This document shows, piece after piece, positions 48,373 through 61,319 of a DNA stretch of 64,000 nt. This DNA comes from Diploscapter coronatus (taxonomy: Eukaryota; Nematoda; Chromadorea; Rhabditida; Rhabditidae). How positions within the stretch are numbered: position 1 is the stretch's first letter; each line of letters starts with the position of its first letter. The notes below the pieces were generated by a model that was not told the origin of the DNA, searched no databases, and saw nothing but the letters and a program-made list of their open reading frames with translations. Location of the stretch: contig OZ038422.1 of assembly GCA_964036155.1 (NCBI GenBank), forward strand, positions 15,399,201-15,463,200. The letters run 5' to 3'. The position numbers and the translations under genes were made by a program.

Positions 48373-51300
48373 TTATTGCGATTTCAAACCTGACTCATTA
48401 TCAGATACCTCAATAGGTTCTTCGATTTCTTCTGGAACGTTGACTCGAATCCCAATTGGGTGCTCTAATTCATTAATTTGGTAGTTACTGAAAAGTTGTT
48501 GAGTGTATTTTGAGAAAACTTAAAAATCTTGGCATAATTTTACAGCACACGAAGTGGTAAGAATAACACAATATGCGAAATTTTGAGTAAATTGATCATT
48601 TCCTATCTTGAATGTTCTTCCTAAACTCTGACTTGTTAATTCAAAAATGTTGTGCGATAAGTGACATAATTTATTCCCGTTTTCTCAGCTCTATTTCTCT
48701 ATAACATGTCCTTTACATATCATTTATAGAGTGAATGATTTTAAATAATCTTACTCAAATAGTGTCATATCAAATCCCCCAAATGCTCCAAGAGTTGGTG
48801 ATCTGTATCTTCCTGAACTCGCATTGCTCGTCATTGACATCTAGAGATTGAAGTTTCTATAATATGATAACCAGGAACAAATAAAGAATGAAATTTGTAA
48901 ATTAAAGAAAAAAGAACAACAATTCTTTTCCAAAACTCAAAATCAGCAACAATGACTTCAAATGTTCAACAGACAATGTTTAGCTCATTCCTGATCTAGA
49001 CGAGATTATCATCATCTTACTCTTCTATCATGAACAGGCAACTCTGAAATAGCTCGCCGTCTAGCGGAATCCACTTCATTCTAAAGTCATTTTTGTATGA
49101 TAGTAATTTGTTTAATTTTTACTCGAGCCTTCTGCAATTTCCCTAGGATTCTTTTATATCTGAACGAGTCTCCGAAAATGCTCATCATTTGCTTTCTCCT
49201 GATGCCTGCAACATGCGGGAATGAACAGGCCAAGAGCATGAAACATGGCGTCAGCTCCTGAATCTTGCTCACTTATAATTTTTGAGGAAAAAGTCTCTTG
49301 GTAACTTGGAAAAGTATCAACATAGTCACTAAGAGATATTGTAGGAAAATAAATTCTCCATACTTTACCTTATCCAGATTCATACTAATTTATTTAGCAG
49401 GTAATATGTTGCTACTTTTCCAAGTTGCTCATCCTTCAATACCCGGAAAACATAGTATCCTTTTCCATCCGTGAGATTATGCTTGTGCACGCGCTCGAGA
49501 AAATGTTCGATCTTCTGCACGATCCGATAAAATGCCGAGTGAAGTTGTGCGTAGACCGATGAATTGACAATCGAGATCAGTGAAAGTCCGACCAGAAATG
49601 CTGCAGCGAGTATCGGCGAATACTGAAGACGATAGCTATTTTTCAAAATATTTGAAAATTGATTCACGAATAAAGGATCTCTAACCTTAACTTGGTTTAA
49701 AGCTTATTTCAAAAGCCTTTCCTCCACAAAATGCTATTGAAGAGTCAGTTTTAAGTCGCCAGGAAAATTTTTCCACAAAATGTTAATTTTCAACTATTTT
49801 TATTTGGAAATTTATCAATCAGTAATTGTTGCTATTTCAGTTCATTTTTAACAGCATTTACGAGTCATTAGAAATTTACGACGCAATTTGGGGTGTTATT
49901 TCCGGATGATAACCCCTTTTTTATCATTTGTCAGGAATACTCTTAGATTCCCTACTATTTTTGTGCGAAAATCTAATTTTAGCTGGTTTCGTTACGTCAA
50001 AAGGCGAGAAACGCTCAAACTATTCTGCTGAAATCTAGTCGCCGGAAATGACACTTTACGAGTTTGTGCCAATAAATCGGATACTCAAGCAGAAAATTGA
50101 CCTGAATATTGTTTGGCATTACATCGCCCAGACCAATGGTTGTCAGGCTGATGAACGTGAAGTAGAATGCGTTAAAGAAGCCCATGCCTAAATAGGGTTG
50201 GAATTAACAAAAAATATTCTATCAATATAGTGAGGATTGCTAAAAATTTGACTCCCGAAATTATTCATTATTCGAAGGATATTTTCAGCCTTTTTTTTAG
50301 AAATTTGAGATAGATGCATGAACTTCGACTTCAAAGTTGGTATTGAAGATAACTTTCATGTATTGCAGCTTCATTAGATTCTATGCTCAATAAAACGTTC
50401 AAACTTATCTTCATCCGACCCATATGCCACATCAAAAATTTCAATGATTGCACTGCATAAAATCATATGACCCGTCACTAGAGCGAGGGCGATCCACATT
50501 GGAAGGAAAATTTCGGATTTATCTTCAGAAATTTCACATCCACGCCATTTTCTAAAATCTAATTTCTTCACCGAACTAATGAAATCTAACCTGATCTTGA
50601 ACAGAATGAAAATGTAGAAATTGGTGAATAACTTTTGAAAGCATTGTCCGATATCGCCCAGAACGAGGATCATCAACGGCAACCCAATAATCGTGTAGAT
50701 TATCGAAGCGATTCTCCCAGCTGTAGTCAGACAGGAAATTGAGCCTGAATTTGAAGTGGGAAATCGTCCATGAATACGTTTTTCTTTCTCTAACCATAAC
50801 CTATCGTTGAAAACAATGTCATCGAATAAAACGCCGCACTAGACAAGTGCCAAACTTTGAAGATTTCAAAGTTCTCGTTCTTTTGAAAAGCACTTCCATT
50901 GTATTTACTCTCAACCACCATCATTTCTTTATAGTAGGTCTTAAAATGCAAATCTCTAAACAATTTGGGGGAAAAATTCAACCTTTATTATTTGAATCAA
51001 TGATTCCGTTAAATTTCTGTCCTGTGCTTCAGTCAAATTCAATGAGTTCGTAGTATTTTTGATGTCGTGGACCTCAGCAGAAATCAAGGCATTCAACTGT
51101 GAGAGTGTTGAATTCAGTGTCTAAGATTCAAAATTCGTTTGGATGCGCAGATGATTGAATATTTTTTACCGAAATTTCATTTTTTTCTTCGAGAGCGTTG
51201 AAAATGGCTCCTCCAACGAAGACATAGACAGTTAGAAATGTGATCAGAGTAATATGACGAATGCCGAATTTATGGTGATAAAATGCTATCCAAGCGAACC

Positions 51301-51895
51301 ATTTGGTCAGTCCTAAATGATTTTCAACTTTTTTTTTTTTTTTATATTTCCTTTATCCTAGTTTCATTTATTTTTTTATTATATTGAGTGCGCAAATGTT
51401 TGAAACATGCTCATAATTCGTAAGTGTTCGCAAGATTTTTTAAAATTAGTCATGATAAAGTAAAGAAAGAATAAGTGTAGCACGATGGTATCCCCATGAT
51501 TACAACATTTCGCAAATATTGTTTCAGCAAATCTTGACCGGTGAATTTCGAAATACATACTTGACTCAAACTTATATGAGCCACCAATCGTAAAATTGAC
51601 TTACTTATCCATCTTTTTCGCTTCTTTTGGATCTCATAAACTCTCTTGTCGAATTCAAAATGGAATCCAAACGGCGACAAATCATCAAGCGTATCCAAAT
51701 GGGTGTCAACTTTTAAAATTATGCAATTGTCTCTTTCCTAGAGTCGAAAATGTGGCTCAAACATTATTTTAAAACTTACTTTCATCGCATTGCTGACAAC
51801 TCGACTTCGGGTTTGAATTTCATTTTCAGCTGAAATAAATTTTCTTGATGAAAAATGTTTAAGGTAAAATCCTCACAGATGTGAATATCAGCCAT
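48373..51895 (-). CDS. TWK-type two-pore-domain K+ channel, one frame break
   Basis: Predicted K2P leak K+ channel at the plasma membrane. Exons: 51895-51877, 51829-51780, 51737-51605, 51312-51170, 51120-50795, 50744-50591, 50551-50397, 50187-50102, 49622-49443, 49257-49123, 49080-49021, 48840-48755, 48487-48373. TM1 (HITLITFLTVYVFVGGAIFN) is followed by an extracellular cap region with several N-glycosylation sites (NSTL, NTTN, NLTE). The first pore is FYSMTLFSTIGYG, TM2 is IIYTIIGLPLMILVLGDIGQ, the second pore is FTFISLTTIGLGD, and TM4 is ILAAAFLVGLSLISIVNSSV. The Ser-rich C-terminus ends in an acidic tail. The cap exon is one base out of frame at a run of five G and five A (50967-50976). 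This is probably a homopolymer error, or else a broken allele. Exons after TM4 are less certain. No specific twk orthologue is claimed. Confidence 0.8.
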
Positions 51896-52448
51896 GGAGT
51901 TGAACAATTTTCCAGCGCCAAAACAATAACTGAGAACATGATTGGGTAATGCTACATTTTCTACCCTCAAAACCCATCAATTCGAAGTTTATGTGGCTAT
52001 TTTCTAGATAAGAGCAACGTTTATTTATGTTTGATAAAGTGCAGGTTTTTATCAAGAAACGAAGGAATAAATTAGAATAAGCGAATGCAGACTGACGGGT
52101 TCAATAATCGTGGATTGATTTGAATGAAACTTATCACGCCTATTCCTTCCACTGAGCTGTATATTCCTACCAAATTTCATTCACATTTCTTCACGCTAAT
52201 TCCATCTACCAGGCTGCATTCATGACTATAATTATTCCGAATTCTTGACCGTCACTGTACGTAATAATCCAATATTATTTTACTAATGTAACTTTTACTT
52301 CCACAAATCAGCATGTCCTCAACATACAATTCCGTCTTATCACAAGTTCGCTGCGCGCTTCCCAATTTCATTTCCCCTGCTACTGTTCTATTTCGATCAA
52401 TGGTTTGATTCGTCGAGTGCTTTGCGGTCTGCGGTCATTCGGCCGACG
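51896..52448. other. Divergent intergenic region
   Basis: 553 bp between the K+ channel start (minus) and the start of the Tyr/Gln-rich gene (plus). Likely holds both promoters. No coding exon recognised. Confidence 0.5.
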
Positions 52449-53602
52449 ATGCTGATTTCTCTGCTGCTACTAGGTATTTTATTGCGGAAATAAATTGCTT
52501 AATGTTGATTTTTCTAGGATTTTTGACGAAATCGGGATTTTCAAGTTTGAGCACAGAAGATGTAAGTATATTCATTTCAATTGAATTTTCCGTAAAAGAT
52601 TATATTCAGGCAGATGCAGTTTTTTACACCGGAAACGGAATGAGAGTTTTATACAGCAATTCACTTAGTTCACCTGGAAATGATCCACTTCTTGGATTAG
52701 TCCTAGGTAATCTGCGATTAATTATCTAGTGGACTGATCTTGACGAAAATTATCCAAGATGAAGCATCAGATAATTTATCTCTCATAATTATTCTCACGG
52801 CAAAGTTTCATTATTATTATTAACAATGAATAATTTTGAGTTCTGTTATAAATTTTCAAGTTCTTATAAAATTTGTCCTTCGGTGTCCTGAGCCTCATAA
52901 ATTCTTCATATTTTTATGATCAAATCATAGGAAAGCTAAAATATTTTCAGGTCTAAACGGAGGTGTGCGTTCGGCCTACACGCCGTATTACAATACCTAC
53001 TATGGGACCCAATCATACTACCCGTATCAATACAGTTCGAGTAATTATGTAAGAATTGCCAACTTATTCAGTGAACTTCGATATATACTCGATTTTGCAG
53101 AATTACTACAACAACCAAAACAGATATAACTATGGATATCAGGGATATCAACAAACTAGACAGCAGCCTTATGGCTACACGCAGCAGCAAAGGTACAATT
53201 ATCAGCAGCCGCAACAGTGCAGAAGTAAGATATCATTATTTTTATTTGATAGAATTTTTCCTTGCAAAAGTTACGAATAACAGCTAAAGAACAATCAAAT
53301 TCTAAGCTTTTCCGAGAATAGAGAGCAAATATAGGAATTATGCAAAGGAATCTAAAAGAATCACGCTTTCTAAGCTTTATTTTTATCACAAATCACGAAG
53401 CGAAATTCGCTTACTTTTAAATTATTGTTCATAATATCCCGAAATTAAAAAAAAAAAAAACTACAATAAAAATTTAATTTTTATCATTTCAGCCGTAAGG
53501 TTTGTCGATTACGTGAATCGGTATTTGCCACGATACTACTGTGATTGCTCGCCTTATGGTATTTCCTACCAGTACTATGGGTGTAAGCCAAATGCTGGAT
53601 AA
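52449..53602 (+). CDS. Small secreted Tyr/Gln-rich protein (P2)
   Basis: Six phased exons (52449-52473, 52518-52561, 52610-52706, 52951-53048, 53101-53224, 53493-53602) give about 165 residues. A signal peptide (MLISLLLLGFLTKSGFSS) is followed by an FYTGNGMRVLYSNSLSSPGN segment shared with the third small gene downstream and, more weakly, with the first. Then comes a long Tyr/Gln/Asn-rich region (YYNTYYGTQSYYPYQY, YNYQQPQQC) and a C-terminal domain with three Cys (YYCDCSPYGISYQYYGCKP). The composition suggests an extracellular matrix, cuticle or silk-like structural protein, by analogy only. The 3' flank starts a duplicated block (see repeat 53599-54205). Confidence 0.75.
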
Positions 53603-54205
53603 TTTGATATTTTTGAATTTGACTTCAACTTATTTTTAGTGGAATAAAGTTTGATTATTTTGCAAGAAAACACTTTGTATTTTGTACTAAACAAAAGTAT
53701 TTCGTTGAAAAATGTAGTTGAGAAGTTTGGACAAAGACTAGATTCCTTTTCGCGAAAGTCCAAGGAGAATTGGGGAAAATTGGAGAAAAAGTCGGAAAGC
53801 AACTCCCTATTTTCATCGTCTCGTGTTCTACATTCACAGTCTATCAGTTTATCTCTTAATTATCGCCTTTCATTTTGCAGAATTTGGCGAATTGAAGTCG
53901 ATAAACAAAATAAAGTTTCAAAGAATTTTTATCATTATTTGTCAGTTCTATTTGAACTTTATAAAATCTCATTGTATCCAATAGACAATACTTTGATTTT
54001 TAGTGGTTTGATCTGAATGGGTTCAAAACTCAAAATTGCAGCTCTTGTATTTAGTAAGGATTTATTCTTGACCTCACAAATAAACTAACTTTTGCAGTTC
54101 TGGCGTTGTTAGAGATCACGACATGCCAGTATCAAACACTTGGTGGTACGTTAAAATTTTTGTTCATAACACAGAGCTTGAACGGAAAATCTAGACTTTT
54201 ATATG
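53599..54205 (+). repeat. Recent duplication, copy 1
   Basis: Matches 60713-61319 without gaps, with about ten substitutions seen over roughly 600 bp. It starts at the stop codon of the P2 gene and includes the first two exons of a secreted-protein gene. The match ends abruptly on both sides. Confidence 0.9.
54017..54145 (+). pseudogene. Truncated 5' fragment of a small secreted-protein gene
   Basis: Copy of the first two exons of the gene at 61131-61983: 54017-54053 (MGSKLKIAALVF) and 54098-54145 (LALLEITTCQYQTLGG), coding for a signal peptide. The third exon, with the shared NNGMR motif, is absent downstream, where unrelated sequence begins after about 54205. It is therefore probably a non-functional remnant of the duplication. 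Confidence 0.65.
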
Positions 54206-56775
54206 AGATGTTATTTATAAAAATTTAATTTTTTTTATAGAGGGGGTCATACCCAAGAGGTTGACCCTCAAATTTCGAGCTGATTTGTTTTCCCTGGGGG
54301 TTTTCGACTACGCTGATGACGAATCTGATGGTTAAAATCCGATCCGACCACTTGTTCTGCATGTTCCGGAAAATTCGTATCTGGTCGTTCCGGAAACTTT
54401 TATTTTCGTTATTCTGCACGTAACAAATTCAAATTTGATATCGAAATACTCGTAGAGACCAACTGAGCACGATTCTGAAATGAGCTCGTCGAAATGACAC
54501 CGAATAAGGAAGTTATGATGAACATAGTGAAACATATGGAAAATTGCATATCGATTTTTCTCTTTTTAAATTTTTTTATTTTTTACAAGTGTCGAATTCC
54601 ATGAATTATTTATACTGGGAAGTAGCCCAGGTCTCCTAGTTTCTGGAACACTTGACCGTTTTCTTATAGACTGCCCGCTAGAGAAGAAATGCCACTTCTT
54701 CGAAGAGTTGTCATGGCTCGTTTTTGCCTAATTTGCTTTAAAAATTCATGGCTCCAAGTGTATGCATATTCTATAATAAGTTCTGAAACAAAAGTTGATC
54801 AACTCGAAGAGCTCTACAAGGTTTCATGGAAAACTCCAACATTAACTCACATTACACTTATAAATGCAGTGCGGGTATATAGGGTAACTTCGGGTAATTT
54901 TTCTCCGCCAAGAATAATTTCTAAAATTTGTATTTTTATTTTACTTTATTCTCTTATTCAATATCTACTGAATAAAAAAGTAATCATTCAATTTGGTTCA
55001 GAAATAAGAAAGTTATGAATTTTTTCCTGAGGTCGGGTCAGTCAAAACTTCAAGCTACCGTAATCCTGCATACAATGATTTTTATGAAAAACAGATAGCA
55101 TCATGAGAATCAACGTGAAAAACTTAACAATATATGTGAAAATCAGCCAAATCGACGGAGCCCTGTTTCGCACCACTTTGAATAATTCTGACAGTCATTC
55201 TTAAGAAATTGAGAATTTCAAGTGACATTCGCCACTTTGAAGAGGAGCAGCAGCTTTATAACGAATGGGAAAAGAAGGCGATATTTTTCTCTAGAATTTC
55301 CTGGATAAATCCAAAAAAGTCACGTAATTTTCAATTGTTGAGTGCAATATTTTGCTGTTGAAAATGCGATACTGAGAAAAAAACGATTCTTTTTGAATTT
55401 TCAAGCGCTTTCAAAATTATTACTTTCTCGTGTAAAATAAGGATTTCTACAATGTTGAATAAAGACGATTCTTGGAAGAAATGCTGAAAAATTGAAAAAA
55501 AAATTAAAATTTTGTCAAAAGGAGTGAAAATTCTGAAAGAGGAGAAAATTTTGACGAAAGACGCAAATAAGAAAGAAGACTGCATTTTTGTCGAAGGAAG
55601 GCTGCTTTAGAGCGACGACACACCTAAAGGTTAAATATATCAGCTAGCCTTGGCTTAGCCGAAGTTCGCGATTCATAATCAGAGATTTTGTTCACAATTA
55701 GCGAATTTTAGATAATGTTAGAAAATATATCAAATTCGATCAACAATTGTGATAATTGTATATTATACTGCACATGGAAAGCCTTATTTGATATTCCATT
55801 CTTTTTCCTTGCGCTATTGAGTACCAATTTGATCCATACTTGTCTTAGCAGGTTACTAAGAACAGCTGCTAAAAAATGCAGTAACCACAAATACATATCC
55901 ATCGTGTGTCAATTTCTTTGAAATGTTTAAAAATAGCACTTTCGATTTGAATTTCATTCACGCATTATCACTTATCTGCGTTATCCGCATTTAGATTTAG
56001 ATAGCCGCGAAAAAGGACGAATGCGCATATGCACTTCGAATGAAGAGTGAAATTAGGGAATTAATAATGGAAACAGAAGAAGCAGACACATACGAATGAT
56101 TATTTTCGGACTTCGATATTCTAGTTCATGATTAGGATTCTGCAATGCGGCTATCTTTTTCTTCCCCAAGATGAAACATCTTGCAGATAATTTCGTTTTT
56201 CCAGATGGTTATTTATGCCGTTTTCAATGATTTAACTTCTATTTATCATACGTTTACTCTTTAATAATTCCCATGAATGTGTGTTGTCTGTTTGTTTCCA
56301 ACGCTATAACTTCAAAGAGAGTAAGAAAAATTATGATGATCTATATATGGTTGGATGCAGAATTTTCCGAAGGCGTGCAACGTAAAAAACCGATCGATTT
56401 TGGTTCAAAAATGGGTACTTTTTACCAAAAAAACCATTTCCTTACTTAATAAAAAGGTGTGAAAAAGACGGAAGAAAGGGAGAAAGACGCAAAGAGGAAC
56501 AGCACGATGTGTGGTAGGCTATAGGAGTGAATAGCGACGTGGTCAGTGGATAGAATGTCGGTTCGTTTACAAATAGTGGTGAGCACAGTTTCGTATTCGA
56601 AGATTTTTAAATCCAAGTCTTCGAACATGTCTTCATTATTATTTTAATTTGTGCCCTCTCACACATCTGCTATCAGAAATTTCCTTTCCATGGATCTTGA
56701 TATCTCCATAGGAAAATTACAAATTGCCAAAAATTCGAAGAATAAATCATCGACTTTAGACCACTTGCCAACGGA
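54206..56775. other. Intergenic, no gene recognised; second copy of dispersed repeat
   Basis: About 2.6 kb of AT-rich DNA between the duplicated fragment and the C-type lectin gene. It holds copy 2 of the dispersed repeat at about 56280-56395. Short frames on both strands lack phased exons or domains. Confidence 0.5.
56280..56395 (+). repeat. Dispersed repeat, copy 2
   Basis: Related to 28465-28580 in the same orientation, most clearly at GGTTGGATGCAGAATTTTCC and GCGTGCAACGTA. Confidence 0.5.
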
Positions 56776-59700
56776 ATGATAAATTTCGCCATTTTTCTGC
56801 TACTCTTCAAATGTTCGAATTCTTGTGTACCAACGGTCCCAGATATAGAGCTACCTGATGTGTCAACCACTACTGAGGTCGATATTGAAACAAGTAAATT
56901 ATCGCTGCGTATTAAATGAATTTGCTGCTTTTGAAAAGGTCAGCTACATACGGCTTTTCCAAATTTTGTCTCTTCACAATGAATACGGAATGGGTTTGTA
57001 ACTCAATCTGGTCCAGGTTTTTTGACAAGTTGGCCATCACATTGTTTTGTAAAATCTCATAATCGTCGGTTCAGGCTACCGACATTAAAGTCTAAAGTAA
57101 AGTATAAAATTAAGCAAGCTCAACAACAATAAATATCGATACGACGGAATCTTCGATAGATTCGACGGTGTCCACTACCTTGATAACGACAGCCATCACG
57201 ACCTACATGACATCTGACTATACTTCGTCCACGATGACATCCAGTTCACCGACGTCCACAACGACTACATCCAGTTCATCGACATCCACGATGACTACAT
57301 CTAGTAGTACAACAACAGCTACTACAACCGGATGTTTCCCAGATCTAGGTCCAATAGCTGATTGTCCTAAGTTTTAGCAACTTTTCAAGATAACCAAACT
57401 TGGTATCGTTCGACTCCAAATTCGATGTAAATAAATAATAGATATCTTTAGCTTCAATTTAAGCCCAAGTTTTGGTAGACTATCTATGAAAATATTCTCG
57501 TACCATTTTCTTGAAAATTGATATTAAATTTTGGTTTTTTAGATGCCGATCCTTGTCTCGAAAATTCAACTCCACTAGCTTGTTGTGGTAAGACTTAACA
57601 ACTTTCCAAGCCAACCATTTTATTATCAATTCAAGAGGAAATCTATTGTTCGAATCCATAAATTTCATGCACCTTTTTCGAAGGAGTCATTTTGTTTCTG
57701 AAAAAACTACTGTATATGCTCCGGGAAATTCGCGACTTCCGGGAGCATATTCACTCATTAAATTCGATTAAAATTCATACATCAAATTTGTAAGAATAGT
57801 GTATGAATTACAAAGAAAGCGTTATTACTTCTTTTAACTGAACTTAATTATCAACACCAAATCTACATGAATAAACGACCAAATCGGTTTTCAAAAATAT
57901 CATCATCTTACTCTTCCTCAATAATAATTCATTGTGATTAAAGAATAAAGGAAAATGCCTTTTTCTTCAAGCAAAAAACGTTTTCCAAATCTAAATTCAA
58001 CAATTTCAGATGCACAATGTCCTGATGGTTGGGATTTTGTTAACGGAAAATGCTATCGGGTGATCGCTGAATATCATTTTCGTTTTAATTTCATTTTGTG
58101 AATAGCAAAGGTTTTACAGAATATTGATGGTAACGCCGATTGGGACACAGCAAGTGCGAACTGCGCGGCATTATGCCCAATGTGTCATCTACCAAGACCT
58201 TACAACGCACAGCAAGGCATGGACGTATGGAATTATGGTAAGTAATTTCATGAGAATTTATTAATGTATAATTTAATTTGGAACATTCGATTTCTAAATT
58301 ACACGTTTTTTTTTCATTTTGCGCATTAATACTTACAAAGGAAGCTAATGGTTAGAAAGGCCAAATCAATTTTTAACATTGATTTTAACGTTTAAACTTG
58401 GTATCAGTCTGATCATCGAAGTCATGTTGATCTCAAAACTCTTTAGATCTCCGAAAACGATCTATCCTAAGTAAAGCTATGACTATCTTTGTAGAGCGAA
58501 CCTTTTCTGCTGAAGCCTTCCCGAAGTTTTTGGACAATAAACTCACAATCAGTCTACTATTTATTAAAGATGTAATTTAACATAAAACTTATCCAAATTA
58601 TGTCGAAACTGGCCAAAATTTCCTACTAATTAAATTTTATCAAAGATTAAACAGGATAATTAAAATCATCTATCGATTTTCTTCTTTTTCAGTCGGTACT
58701 ACCACTTGGATTGATGCACGTAAAGTTACCCCAGGTGATCCTACTGTGAGTCATCATTCTACTTATAGACAATTTTGGAAAGTAGAACGATAGAAACATA
58801 CGAAAGTAGTAAAGGATTAGGGGAGGGGAGTGTAGGCCAGAGCATCTTTTACCATATTATTTCGTATGTTCCTGTGATTTATTATTCTACATTTCCAGGT
58901 TGTCTACTATGATTAGTTCAAGGATACTTGTTTTCATACTTTTCATCGCTTTGTATTTTTATCTACAAAAAATTTAGGATCTTCGTGTAAGAGACAGTGA
59001 TGGTGTGGAATATTCGTGTACCTCTTGGAATGATGGGTAAATAAACAAAAAGTTTCGCTGTAACCATGGTCTTAATTGGATTATTGAACAAAAATCTATA
59101 GCAAGAGCACCCTCGACTCTTTTAGAGATTTGGATTGGAACAGTGGGCATAGCTCGTGCTGAAGCCGCAAATGTTAAGGCTTTGTCGCGATTCTCCTATG
59201 GCGATAGCGACGAATCTCGAACATTCGCGCACATCAGCACAAGTCATGATCACTGCATAAATCCAGGCCTCGAGTACATAAAAAAATAAAATATAGAATG
59301 ATTGAATTTTCAACTAATGGATAGTTATTAATTATATTTAGGGAGCCGAGTAAGAAATTTAGTTAATCGCAATGGAAGAAGAAATTGATTTTCAAAAATG
59401 CACAAATACCGCAATACCAAATCTCCATATTTTATAGTAGTGTGTTTATGAAAATCAGTTCTTCAATTTCCCGATGCGCTCTACTAAATTTCTTCAGATA
59501 GTACAGGAGGAAATGAGGATTGTGTTTTTGTGAGTCATTTTTAATCCATTTAAATGTTTACCTCTTATAAAAGAAAATATCGCTACACAAAAACGAATTA
59601 ATTTATACCGAGTGGATCATTTTCGAAAATCTCGAAATTATCTTGTCTTGTTAAGAGTTTGTAATAATTTCATTTTGATGAATTACCGTGATCATCTATT

Positions 59701-59971
59701 TCCTAAAATTTACTTTACTTCTCTACTTATAAAAGAGATCTTAAAGTTGACTTGGATCAAGGAAAAACGAATTAAATCCAGAAATTAATAACAACCCAAA
59801 TGCCCTTTATAATGAATATTTTAGCTATATCCAACTGGATTATGGAACGACGTTCCTGTAAGATCAAGCTTAATCTGCAAAAAATATGGATGCCGTAAAT
59901 TCTCTAATAGAATTTTTCTTTCATTAGAAGCCAACTTCCAATGGAAGTCCTTCCTTGCCGATTTTCCATAG
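56776..59971 (+). CDS. Secreted C-type lectin with Ser/Thr mucin-like linker
   Basis: Predicted secreted carbohydrate-binding-type protein of about 298 residues. Ten phased exons: 56776-56893, 57115-57348, 57543-57587, 58010-58059, 58120-58237, 58693-58745, 58978-59036, 59102-59142, 59498-59529, 59825-59971. A signal peptide (MINFAIFLLLFKCSNS) is followed by a Thr/Ser-rich stretch of about 70 residues, likely heavily O-glycosylated. Then comes a C-type lectin-like domain: CPDGWDFVNGKCYR, an ANCAALCPMC stretch, TTWIDAR, EYSCTSW, GNEDCVF, and a GLWNDVP...LICKKY ending. The Cys normally found just after WND is a Val here, so one of the two conserved disulphides may be missing. Canonical Ca2+-binding EPN/QPD and WND pairs are not complete, so sugar binding is uncertain. 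If exon 8 were not spliced at 59142, a stop at 59162 would truncate the domain. The later exons make the spliced form much more likely. Confidence 0.78.
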
Positions 59972-61130
59972 CTCATCATTACCCTATTCAGATCATGTTG
60001 AGAAGTGTTTTCTATGTTTTGCAGACTTGAGCGCATATTTTCTACTAATTTCAAGTGAATATGATGTCTAAATGATGAGTTATGAGGGTTCGAAAAGTCG
60101 AATCTTTTTATTTTTGAGAGGTTGAAAATTATAAACTCCAAGGAATCTATTACAGGTTTTACGGTATGAAATATTTTAGTTAAAAATAACTAGAAAATGG
60201 AAGGCAAGAGAAAATATGCATGATCAGATTTGGAAGATTTGACCCGATATTAGATTCGTTTAAATTCTTAAAGAAATATCATTTTTTATTATAAAGGCAC
60301 GTGAAAATAGTTCAGAAACTATCACGCACACTATAAAAATTCCTAAAATCATATTCAATATTTAGTGCACCCTTTCGCTTAAGTATGCCTGCGAAACGGA
60401 CGAACGGCTTACCACGGCATGCTGATTATCCTTCTTATCTGATATTTCATTTTTCAAATGACAACTGTATAAATAAATTTTTATTTTTATCGAAAAGTAT
60501 GGAATGAAAATAAATCGAAAGCTATGGTTCACTAATAAAGTTGTTTAACACTCTTCAGAGAAGTCATATCAATTTGATTTTTATTTTCGGGGCGAGTATC
60601 GACAGGTGAAGCTGGGTATGCATGCTTTACTTTCTTGAAACTCAAACTGCCGATGAATGACGAGACAGGAACCATACTATTTCTTAGAAAAGCCGGTCTT
60701 TTTCTATGAACCATAATTTGATATTTTTGAATTGGACTTTAACTTATTTTTAGTGGAATAAAGTTTGATTATTTTGCAAGAAAACGCTTTGTATTTTGTA
60801 CTAAACAAAAGTATTTCGTTGAAAAATGTAGTTGAGAAGTTTGGACAAAGACTAGATTCCTTTTCGCGAAAGTCCAAGGAGAATTGGGGAAAATTGGAGA
60901 AAAAGTCGGAAAGCAACTTCCTATTTTCACCGTCTCGTGTTCTACATTCACAGTCTATCAGTTTATCTCTTAATTATCGCCTTTCATTTTGCAGAATTTG
61001 GCGAATTGAAGTTGATAAACAAAATAAAATTTCAAGGAATTTTTATCATTATTTATCAGTTCTATTTGAACTTTATAAAATCTCATTGTATCCAACAGAC
61101 AATACTTTGATTTTTAGTGGTTTGATCTGA
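59972..61130. other. Intergenic; right half is the duplicated block
   Basis: No exon recognised between the lectin gene and the next small gene. From about 60713 the sequence is copy 2 of the recent duplication. Confidence 0.5.
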
Positions 61131-61319
61131 ATGGGTTCAAAACTCAAAATTGCAGCTCTTGTATTTAGTAAGGATTTATTCTTGACCTCACAAATAAACT
61201 AACTTTTGCAGTTCTGGCGTTGTTAGAGATCACGACATGCCAGTATCAAACACTTGGTGGTACGTTAAAATTTTTGTTCATAACACAGAGCTTGAACGGA
61301 AAATCTGGACTTTCTATAT
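60713..61319 (+). repeat. Recent duplication, copy 2
   Basis: Gap-free, about 98% match to 53599-54205. Here the copied block runs into additional exons of the same secreted-protein gene. Confidence 0.9.

Noticed and set aside
50955..50983. A 27 nt intron in the K+ channel cap exon
   Set aside because: Too short, and it does not restore the frame needed for the first pore.
53651..54016. 121-codon open frame also open in the duplicated copy at 60765-61130
   Set aside because: Most of the few substitutions between copies change the amino acid, the frame has no splice context or domain, and it lies in 3' flanking DNA. Shared openness is explained by the recent duplication.
54689..55018. 109-codon plus-strand frame downstream of the duplicated fragment
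   Set aside because: No signal, domain or exon partners. Composition matches noncoding DNA.
57711..57752. Possible hairpin terminator or element around ATGCTCCGGGA / CCGGGAGCAT in a lectin intron
   Set aside because: Short and imperfect, in an intron of a eukaryotic gene. No function can be supported.
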